Made by a program: the position numbers and the translations under genes
Assembly: GCA_019308525.1 (NCBI GenBank)
Contig: JAFDIC010000118.1
Coordinates: 1-9,822 of the forward strand
DNA: 9,822 bases
Source: Deltaproteobacteria bacterium
GTDB lineage: Bacteria; Desulfobacterota; DSM-4660; Desulfatiglandales; HGW-15
Reading direction: 5' to 3'
Part shown: piece after piece, positions 1-4,518 of the stretch
How the letters are laid out: the number at the start of each line of letters is the position of its first letter
Position numbering within the stretch: the first letter of the stretch is position 1
The notes under the pieces: model-generated
What the model was told of the DNA's origin: nothing
Databases searched by the model: none
The model's input: the letters and a program-made list of their open reading frames with translations, nothing else

Positions 1-14
1 CGAGGAGGTACTTG

Positions 15-1121
15 ATGGCCCTGTATGTTCGCAAGCAACTCCTGGAACCACGGCAGCCTCCAGTGGAACGAGACAGCGCGTCACTACGGAATTTAAAAAG
101 GGCCTTCTCCTCTGTCCCCAATGGAATCCTAACGTGCATTGTGATAGTTTTTTTTGTCACCGTGGGGATCTGGTTCATTAAGTGGGGTGTCCTTGCAGCG
201 CAATGGTTTGGCGATTCCGCGGCTGCCTGTCCCGACCCCGACGGAGCTTGCTGGCCCTATATCATCGCCCGGTGGAAACCGATCCTTGCTGGCCAATATC
301 CACATGAAGAACTGTGGCGGGTATACACATTCATGGCCCTTTTGATAGGACAGATTGTGTGGATCACAGTCGATAGGATTCCCGCTAAAGGTATCGCCAT
401 CACTGTTTCGCTGACGTTGTTTCCTGCATTTTCGGCAGTCATATTGCTAGGTGGTGTATTCGGGCTTGCAACGGTACCCACCAATGAGTGGGGTGGTGTA
501 TTAATAACGGTTGTAACCGCCGTGTTTACCATGATATTCTCTCTCCCCCTCGGGCTTATCCTGGCGGTCGGTCGAATGTCCAACATGCCGATAATAAAAA
601 CCTTCTGCATTGCTTTTGTAGAGTTGATGCGGGGCACGCCGTTGCTCACTGTCCTGTTTGTGGCAGCGACAATCTTTCCGCTTGTTCTACCTGAAGGTGT
701 CCATATTGACCTGTTCGCCAGGGCACTGATTGCCTTCTTATTGTTTAACGGGGCTATGATATCGGAGGTGTTCAGAGGAGGACTTCAATCAATACGACGT
801 GGACAATACGAGGCGGCTACTACCATAGGACTTGGCTGGCTTGCAACGTTTGTATTCATCATACTCCCGCAGGCAGTCCGCGTGATTATTCCGGCTCTTG
901 TTAACAGTATGGTAGCCATCATCAAAGAAACCACCGTTCTCCTGGTAATCGGATTATTTGATTTCATGGCCGTCATCCATTCTGGGGTGGCTTCACAGGA
1001 CTGGATCGGTGGTACTCATATTTTGATCTCGGGATACGTCTTTGCAGCCCTGTGTTTCATGCTGGTCTGTTTTTCATTATCAAAATATAGCAGACGATTT
1101 GAACATCGCGAGCAATCATGA
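15..1121 (+). CDS. aapM: General L-amino-acid ABC transporter permease (AapM/BztC type)
   Basis: This is an inner-membrane permease subunit of a polar/general amino-acid ABC importer. The C-terminal half is a typical HisM/GlnP-type permease domain: VELMRGTPLL near residue 205, then the EAA loop (QYEAATTIGLG, about 264-274, continuing to ILPQAVRVIIP), which docks on the ATPase. Hydrophobic segments lie near 38-60, 105-120, 127-152, 163-186, 195-225, 232-250, 290-315 and 335-356. The roughly 150-residue N-terminal extension, with a CWPYIIARWKPILAGQYP-like stretch, is what separates the Aap/Bzt long permeases from the short, roughly 220-aa, GlnP proteins. At 368 aa it is close to the usual AapM length. 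I chose ATG 15 over TTG 12 because GAGGAGG at 2-8 sits 6 bases before the ATG. The ATPase gene follows by 34 bases. The partner permease and binding protein are presumably to the left. Substrate range cannot be read from the sequence. Confidence 0.9.
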   Translation: MALYVRKQLLEPRQPPVERDSASLRNLKRAFSSVPNGILTCIVIVFFVTVGIWFIKWGVLAAQWFGDSAAACPDPDGACWPYIIARWKPILAGQYPHEELWRVYTFMALLIGQIVWITVDRIPAKGIAITVSLTLFPAFSAVILLGGVFGLATVPTNEWGGVLITVVTAVFTMIFSLPLGLILAVGRMSNMPIIKTFCIAFVELMRGTPLLTVLFVAATIFPLVLPEGVHIDLFARALIAFLLFNGAMISEVFRGGLQSIRRGQYEAATTIGLGWLATFVFIILPQAVRVIIPALVNSMVAIIKETTVLLVIGLFDFMAVIHSGVASQDWIGGTHILISGYVFAALCFMLVCFSLSKYSRRFEHREQS

Positions 1122-1159
1122 ATGAAACAAAATCGAGAATGGTAAGGGGAAAGAATTGA
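1118..1159 (+). other. 13-codon mini-ORF bridging permease and ATPase
   Basis: An ATG at 1118 overlaps the permease stop codon as ATGA. It opens a 13-codon frame (MNETKSRMVRGKN) whose stop at 1157-1159 overlaps the TTG start of the ATPase as TTGA. The arrangement could couple translation from permease to ATPase by termination and re-initiation. It could also be the true N-terminus of the ATPase separated by a frameshift, since ATPases of this family often carry a variable N-terminal tail before the VNKW motif. I see no evidence that the peptide itself has a function. Confidence 0.3.
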
Positions 1160-1935
1160 ATACAAAAAACAGATTGCACACCGAATTCGATTCCCCTTTG
1201 ATCGCCATGCATATGGTGAACAAATGGTTTGATACGTTTCATGTGCTTCGGGATATCGATCTTGAGGTAACTTCGGGTGAAAAAATAGTCATTTGTGGGC
1301 CTTCCGGATCGGGCAAATCGACCCTTATACGCACAATAAATCTTCTCGAAGAGTTCCAGGAAGGTGCACTTGTGGTTTGCTCCATACAGGTTAAGGCAGG
1401 AGAGATTACACAGCGAGTCAAACGGGATATTGCGCATAAGATCGGCATGGTTTTTCAACAATTTAACCTATTCCCACACCTCACGGTATTGCAGAACCTG
1501 ACTGTAGGACCGGTATGGGGTGGCGGCATATCCCGTGCCGAAGCAATGGATCGGGCTGTGTATTACCTGGAACGTGTTCAAATGTCTGACTTTATTAGAA
1601 AATACCCGAATCAATTGTCCGGTGGTCAGCAACAGCGAGTCGCCATCGCGCGCGCTCTCTGCCTTCGCCCGGAGGTTCTCCTTTTTGACGAGCCCACTGC
1701 GGCCCTTGATCCGGAAATGGTGAATGAGGTGCTTCAGGTAATTGAAACCCTGGCGGAAGAAGGCATGACCATGGTTATAGTTACCCATGAGATGGGATTC
1801 GCCCGCAATCTCGCTGATCGAATTATGTTTATGGATGAGGGGCAAATTGTCGAAGTATCTTCTCCTGATGATTTTTTTGACAGACCGGAAAGTCCACGGC
1901 TAAAGCAGTTTTTGAGTCAGATACTTTCCCATTAA
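1156..1935 (+). CDS. aapP: Amino-acid ABC transporter ATP-binding protein (AapP/GlnQ type)
   Basis: This cytoplasmic ATPase powers the amino-acid importer whose permease is encoded just upstream. All ABC motifs are intact in 259 aa: Walker A GPSGSGKST (48-56), Q-loop in MVFQQFNLFPH (98-108), signature LSGGQQQRVAIARAL (154-168), Walker B VLLFDEP (174-180), the following TAALDPE and the H-loop histidine in VTHEMGFAR (H211). The wording IRTINLLEEFQEG and FNLFPHLTVLQN is typical of the polar amino-acid (GlnQ/AapP/HisP) class. The chosen start is TTG 1156, preceded by AAGGGGA at 1144-1150. ATG 1207 or ATG 1213, just before VNKW, are alternatives without a better ribosome-binding site. The substitution of CSIQVKAG for the usual DGxxL-type strand after EGALVV is slightly unusual but lies in a variable region. 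Cotranscription with the permease is very likely given the 34-base spacing. Confidence 0.92.
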   Translation: MNTKNRLHTEFDSPLIAMHMVNKWFDTFHVLRDIDLEVTSGEKIVICGPSGSGKSTLIRTINLLEEFQEGALVVCSIQVKAGEITQRVKRDIAHKIGMVFQQFNLFPHLTVLQNLTVGPVWGGGISRAEAMDRAVYYLERVQMSDFIRKYPNQLSGGQQQRVAIARALCLRPEVLLFDEPTAALDPEMVNEVLQVIETLAEEGMTMVIVTHEMGFARNLADRIMFMDEGQIVEVSSPDDFFDRPESPRLKQFLSQILSH

Positions 1936-2189
1936 CGGGCAAACACGCGGACAGAAGAATACAGGATTGTCCCACTCCGGGATCCACCTGTCATGTTGAA
2001 CGCCTCAAAACCCTGCAACACGATTGATTGACTAGCGGATAACTGGCTGCCTGTCGTCTACAGGAGGAGGGTTTCTGGAAAGGGCTGATCAGGCTCAATT
2101 GTTATTCTGGAGGGCCTCGCTCAGACCGTCATGCGGGCCTGCGGGGATCTTATTTTTACTGAGAGAATAAAATAAACTAAAATAAAAGA

Positions 2190-2218
2190 TTGACATATTT
2201 TTTCTATTCGGGTTAAAT
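2190..2218 (+). promoter_or_regulatory. Candidate sigma70 promoter in AT-rich stretch
   Basis: A perfect TTGACA (2190-2195) is separated by 17 bases from TTAAAT (2213-2218), which matches four of six bases of the -10 consensus. The surroundings are unusually AT-rich. No gene starts soon after it; the next supported start is at 2734, so a long leader or a noncoding transcript would result. AT-rich DNA throws up such matches by chance, hence modest confidence. Confidence 0.4.
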
Positions 2219-2249
2219 TAAGTATATGTAAATAATAAATCGAAATGTT

Positions 2250-2267
2250 ATTGTTTCCAGTAACAAT
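2250..2267. repeat. Operator-like inverted repeat ATTGTT-N6-AACAAT
   Basis: ATTGTT (2250-2255) and AACAAT (2262-2267) form a perfect 6-bp inverted repeat with a 6-base spacer, roughly 30 bases downstream of the promoter-like sequence at 2190-2218. The size and position fit a repressor half-site pair, but no regulator is identified and AT-rich palindromes arise easily by chance. Confidence 0.25.
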
Positions 2268-2375
2268 GAGATACATTCATTGATAATGCTTAAAGTTGCC
2301 ATTCCATATTCAATTAGCCTGTAGGATGCGATACCACACTATTCTAACCTTTTGACGACAGGAAAGGACCTTCCC

Positions 2376-2402
2376 ATGAAGAAACCACTCAAAATGCTTT
2401 AA
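2376..2402 (+). other. 8-codon mini-ORF with good ribosome-binding site
   Basis: GGAAAGGA (2361-2368) sits 7 bases before an ATG that opens MKKPLKML followed by TAA. It is immediately followed by a perfect 7-bp inverted repeat with a 20-base loop (GCTCCCG 2407-2413, CGGGAGC 2434-2440) and then a shorter hairpin near 2494-2507. The layout resembles a leader peptide with attenuator. Equally, MKKPLKML looks like the first residues of a signal peptide, so it could be the stub of a decayed gene. Confidence 0.3.
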
Positions 2403-2493
2403 CCATGCTCCCGGTGGAAGGAGGGTATTCTCTCGGGAGCTTGAAACGTCATGGCGAAAAAGGGTGCCTGTATAAATATCCGCGGCGGCAGGA

Positions 2494-2516
2494 AGCGGTT
2501 TTCCGCTCTCCATAAT
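2494..2516 (+). terminator. Weak terminator-like hairpin
   Basis: AGCGG (2494-2498), TTTT loop, CCGCT (2503-2507) form a 5-bp stem, followed a few bases later by a short T-run (around 2516-2521). The stem is short and the T-run is displaced, so termination would be inefficient. It could end a short transcript starting near 2220. Confidence 0.25.
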
Positions 2517-2643
2517 TTTTCTCCCCTTCGTCTGAATCGCTTACCCTTCTATTGCGTTTTCATGTTTGAACCTCACCTTTTTCTTCAAGCTAGATCTTTT
2601 TAGCTGATGGTAACGTAATTAGTGCCTGGTAAGTCTCAGGATA

Positions 2644-2693
2644 GAAATGGCTTTCATTTTCCAAAATGGCCGTTTCTTCCCTGTAATAGGGAA
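2644..2693 (+). promoter_or_regulatory. Two adjacent hairpins upstream of the 119-aa gene
   Basis: GAAATGGC (2644-2651) pairs with GCCGTTTC (2669-2676) with one G-T wobble, enclosing a second stem CATTT/AAATG (2655-2659 with 2664-2668) after a 3-base bulge. Directly abutting it, TTCCCT (2677-2682) pairs perfectly with AGGGAA (2688-2693). The second hairpin ends 23 bases before the Shine-Dalgarno sequence at 2717-2723, so both would lie in the 5' leader. No known riboswitch class is recognised, and no T-run follows. Confidence 0.4.
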
Positions 2694-2733
2694 TTCAGTT
2701 AACCCGGTTGGAACTAGAGGAGGTAGCTAGATT

Positions 2734-3093
2734 ATGAAGAAACAAGACATAAAACCGTTTGCATGGGGTCTGGGGATCGGTGCGATTGTATTGCTCATTG
2801 TCATTTTCTCGGCAGGATGGGTGGTGACCAGCAGTTCCGCCAAGAACCAAGCCCAGACAATGGCCGCAGATGCCGTTATGGATCGACTGGCAGTGATTGC
2901 TCTCGCGCAGTTTATGCAGGATCCGAACAGGGAAGAGCGACTCAATGAGATGAAAAAACTAAAATCCTGGGGAGAAAACAACAGGAGTGATTATGTAAGA
3001 AAGCAGGGCTGGGTGACAATGCCCGGCGACAAGGAACCCGATGAGCAACTTGCCGATGAGGTTGCCAGACGACTAATGAACATCAAACTATGA
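2734..3093 (+). CDS. Small one-helix membrane protein of unknown function
   Basis: This 119-aa protein has one hydrophobic segment at about residues 13-31 (LGIGAIVLLIVIFSAGWVV). A mainly helical, hydrophilic C-terminal part follows and would face the periplasm if KK at the N-terminus stays inside. It resembles from memory a widespread proteobacterial family of short proteins with an N-terminal GWV(T) membrane helix, a central VIALAQF segment and a near-C-terminal GWVTMPG motif (here residues 92-98). That family has no assigned function to my knowledge. The start is supported by GAGGAGG at 2717-2723, with a rather long 10-base gap to ATG. It stands alone: roughly 250 bases of structured spacer separate it from the HTH gene. 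The hairpins in its leader could affect expression. Confidence 0.8.
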   Translation: MKKQDIKPFAWGLGIGAIVLLIVIFSAGWVVTSSSAKNQAQTMAADAVMDRLAVIALAQFMQDPNREERLNEMKKLKSWGENNRSDYVRKQGWVTMPGDKEPDEQLADEVARRLMNIKL

Positions 3094-3099
3094 GGCGCC

Positions 3100-3308
3100 C
3101 CTGGTCCCATGTAATTCCAGGCCGAAGTTGGTGCACCTTCCCCTGGACCGATCACGACAGATGGGTTGTATCAAGTTGTCCAGGGGGCCTGGTGTTATCA
3201 CTGTGAACAGGGTAGGGCCGGGTCGCCGCTTATGGGCTTCTCGGCCTGGGAAGGATTCTCTTGGGGAACAAGTCGTCTCTGATCCCTCCTATCAGGGGCC
3301 AGGCTCCC
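3100..3308 (+). promoter_or_regulatory. Structured spacer with competing long inverted repeats
   Basis: The 247-base spacer has no credible gene. It holds CCTGG/CCAGG (3100-3104 with 3117-3121), a perfect 9-bp repeat CCCCTGGAC (3140-3148) with GTCCAGGGG (3178-3186), a 10-bp stem with one wobble GGGGGCCTGG (3183-3192) with CCAGGCTCCC (3299-3308), and an inner GGCCG (3216-3220) with CGGCC (3242-3246). The 9-bp and 10-bp stems share bases 3183-3186, so they exclude each other. The region ends 18 bases before the ribosome-binding site of the HTH gene. It may be a 5' leader or a small noncoding RNA. The family is unknown. Confidence 0.4.
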
Positions 3309-3340
3309 GGGGATTCAATACTACATAAGGAGAAGCTGTT

Positions 3341-3502
3341 TTGGCACAGATTATGACAACCAAGGAGATGGCTAAATATCTAAAATTACATGAAATAACA
3401 ATATGCAAACTATCAAAGGAAGGCAAAATCCCTTCAGTGCGTATCGGTAGGGTCTGGCGATTTGACAAGGAGGCCATCGATGCGTGGCTCGCCAGAGGCT
3501 GA
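3341..3502 (+). CDS. Small excisionase/MerR-like helix-turn-helix DNA-binding protein
   Basis: This 53-aa protein is essentially one winged HTH domain of the excisionase (HTH_17) type. It has MTTKEMAKYLKL for the first helices, EITICKLSKEGKIPSVRIG for the recognition helix and turn, then the diagnostic GRVWRFDKEAIDAWLARG wing and final helix. The family includes phage excisionases and many small stand-alone regulators, and binds DNA in the cytoplasm. The TTG at 3341 is preferred because AAGGAG (3327-3332) lies 8 bases upstream. ATG 3353 would give 49 aa but has no suitably spaced ribosome-binding site. A 65-aa gene follows after 32 bases, probably in the same transcript. No integrase is visible, so a role as true excisionase is not supported. 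Confidence 0.85.
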   Translation: MAQIMTTKEMAKYLKLHEITICKLSKEGKIPSVRIGRVWRFDKEAIDAWLARG

Positions 3503-3534
3503 AAGGAGCAACACAGGGAGCAATAGGAATAATA

Positions 3535-3732
3535 ATGAATAAACATACACAGAATCAATTAAATGCGGAACTCAAGAGGATGCTTGATCAACTTGACCGA
3601 GCCGCAGCAGAACAAAAGGAACAGATACCCCGTTCAGGTACAGGCAACATTATTCGCCGGAGGAAAGGTGAAAAAGAGACGCGTTTTTTCACCCGCGCGG
3701 AATCCCGGTTGTGTGTCGCAACAGCGAAATAG
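3535..3732 (+). CDS. 65-aa hydrophilic protein of unknown function
   Basis: The predicted product is mostly helical at the N-terminus (LNAELKRMLDQLDRAAAEQKEQ, roughly residues 9-30). A basic patch IIRRRKGEKETR (39-50) follows, after a P-R-S-G-T-G turn. I start it at ATG 3535 with AGGA at 3525-3528. An in-frame ATG at 3484 overlaps the HTH gene and has no ribosome-binding site. From memory, small proteins ending in a similar I-RRRKG motif accompany HTH genes in deltaproteobacteria, but I cannot assign a role. Neighbours (HTH gene 32 bases before, RRM gene 81 bases after) and the basic patch suggest a nucleic-acid-linked partner. This is inference only. The C-terminal stretch RAESRLCVATAK looks poorly conserved, so a shift near the end is possible. 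Confidence 0.6.
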   Translation: MNKHTQNQLNAELKRMLDQLDRAAAEQKEQIPRSGTGNIIRRRKGEKETRFFTRAESRLCVATAK

Positions 3733-3813
3733 CCAGGAAAAAACTATTGGGAGACGGAAGAACAGGGGTTTCAAGTTTAACATAACAATATCCACGAGGA
3801 GAAGGGGATCAAA

Positions 3814-4131
3814 ATGAACATATACGTAGGCAATCTATCCTATGAGGTGACCGAAGAGGATCTGCAAAAGGCCTTTGAGGGTTTCGGAGAGATACAATCG
3901 GTCAGGATTATCAAAGACAATTACACAGGACGCTCAAAAGGATTTGGGTTTGTAGAGATGCGCAACAATACCGACGCTCAGTCGGCAATCAACGACTTGA
4001 ACAACAAAGAGCTCAAGGGACGAGCACTAAAGGTGAATGAGGCTCACCCTCGCACTGAAAGCCGAGGCGGCAGGGGAGGATTTGGCGGTGGCAGAAGAGG
4101 AGGAAGACAGGGTGGGGGGCGTAGTTACTGA
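3814..4131 (+). CDS. RRM-domain RNA-binding protein with Gly/Arg-rich tail
   Basis: This 105-aa protein is a single RNA-recognition motif. RNP2 is IYVGNL (residues 3-8) and RNP1 is KGFGFVEM (42-49), with the aromatic residues that stack on RNA all present (Y4, F44, F46). The fold runs to about residue 77. The tail from 81 on is a Gly/Arg-rich run (RGGRGGFGGGRRGGRQGGG) like that of cyanobacterial Rbp and plant glycine-rich proteins. Proteins of this family bind single-stranded RNA; in cyanobacteria several are cold-induced, but no regulation can be shown here. The start has an extended GAGGAGAAGGGG purine run at 3796-3807. It lies between the 65-aa gene and the Lys/Arg-rich 47-aa gene. The structured spacer after its stop may be a target or a processing site. 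Confidence 0.95.
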   Translation: MNIYVGNLSYEVTEEDLQKAFEGFGEIQSVRIIKDNYTGRSKGFGFVEMRNNTDAQSAINDLNNKELKGRALKVNEAHPRTESRGGRGGFGGGRRGGRQGGGRSY

Positions 4132-4150
4132 TAGAGCAGATCCTAGACGA

Positions 4151-4209
4151 GACCTGACCTCCTCCAGTGGATCATTGTGTTGCAGACACAGGAGAGACCT
4201 TGTCAGGTT
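4151..4209 (+). promoter_or_regulatory. Three-tier hairpin between the RRM and 47-aa genes
   Basis: GACCTGAC (4151-4158) pairs with GTCAGGTT (4202-4209, one wobble). Inside it CTCC (4162-4165) pairs with GGAG (4191-4194), and the tip is TGTGT (4176-4180) with ACACA (4186-4190) around a TGCAG loop. The structure ends about 11 bases before the ribosome-binding site of the 47-aa gene. It has no T-run, so an RNA-processing, stability or protein-binding role is more likely than termination. Confidence 0.4.
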
Positions 4210-4232
4210 CGGGCACAGGGAGAAAGGCGGTT

Positions 4233-4376
4233 ATGGCAAAACGCAATACTCATAGCTTCAAAAAATTTCAAAAAGAATTGAAGCGGAAGAAAAAGGCGAA
4301 AGAAAAGATGGAGCTTCGTCAAAAAAGAAAAGAGCAGGCTGTGAAAGAGATGGAGGATCAAAAGGAATCAGGTTGA
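4233..4376 (+). CDS. 47-aa Lys/Arg-rich small protein
   Basis: The product begins MAKRNTHSFKKFQKELKRKKK and continues with alternating K, R and E. Eighteen of 47 residues are Lys or Arg, with no hydrophobic core, so it is probably a single charged helix or is disordered when free. AGAAAGG at about 4221-4227 precedes the ATG. A longer reading frame upstream exists but lacks a ribosome-binding site and overlaps the hairpin. From memory, similar MAKRNT-type basic proteins occur in deltaproteobacteria near RRM or HTH genes, always without an assigned function. The composition suggests binding to RNA or ribosomes. This is inference. It is the last gene of the + strand run. Confidence 0.65.
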   Translation: MAKRNTHSFKKFQKELKRKKKAKEKMELRQKRKEQAVKEMEDQKESG

Positions 4377-4397
4377 CGGACAGGGTATCTTCATGTG

Positions 4398-4497
4398 CCG
4401 GAAACTGGAAGTTTCGAAATCTCTTCCAGCGGGAAATTCGGGAAAGGTGTCCTAGGGTTATTGGAACAGAGTCCATCTTGTGGACCCATTCGTTCCA
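4398..4497. terminator. Two inverted repeats in the convergent spacer (possible terminators)
   Basis: Between the 47-aa gene (+) and the ATPase gene (-) lie two structures. One is CTGGAAG (4405-4411) with CTTCCAG (4423-4429), an 11-base loop and flanking CCG/CGG. The other is TGGAAC (4462-4467) with GTTCCA (4492-4497), enclosing GTCCA (4471-4475) with TGGAC (4481-4485). The position between convergent genes fits termination, but neither has a clear T-run, so intrinsic termination is uncertain. Confidence 0.35.
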
Positions 4498-4518
4498 TTG
4501 GGACCCCTCCTCTTGCAA

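Larger units (their letters stand above)
1936..2733. other. 798-bp intergenic region without a convincing gene
   Basis: No reading frame here has both a ribosome-binding site and a recognisable product. The stretch after the ATPase contains a weak nested hairpin (ACAGG 1961-1965 with CCTGT 1987-1991, inner TCCC 1970-1973 with GGGA 1979-1982) but no T-run, so it is at best a poor terminator. From about 2150 to 2290 the DNA becomes strongly AT-rich and contains a promoter-like sequence and a small palindrome. From 2360 to 2510 there is a mini-ORF followed by hairpins, and from 2640 to 2693 two adjacent hairpins precede the next gene. These are listed separately. The length and structure suggest a regulatory or noncoding-RNA role, or decayed sequence. 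I cannot decide between them. Confidence 0.6.

Noticed and set aside
2310..2513. 67-codon frame on the minus strand
   Set aside because: No ribosome-binding site of note, no recognisable motif, and it runs across the hairpins and mini-ORF on the other strand.
2361..2693. Known riboswitch classes for the hairpins upstream of the 119-aa gene
   Set aside because: I compared by eye with remembered consensus cores (for example SAM, glutamine, molybdenum cofactor, cyclic-di-GMP) and found no match.
3128..3328. 66-codon + strand frame in the structured spacer
   Set aside because: Starts without a ribosome-binding site; composition is driven by the inverted repeats; no protein-like pattern.
3341..3502. 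Reading the HTH gene as a prophage excisionase
   Set aside because: No integrase, attachment-site repeat or phage gene is present nearby; stand-alone regulators of this fold are common.
3563..3817. 84-codon + strand frame overlapping the 65-aa gene
   Set aside because: Overlaps a better-supported frame and runs into the RRM start; its start lacks a ribosome-binding site.
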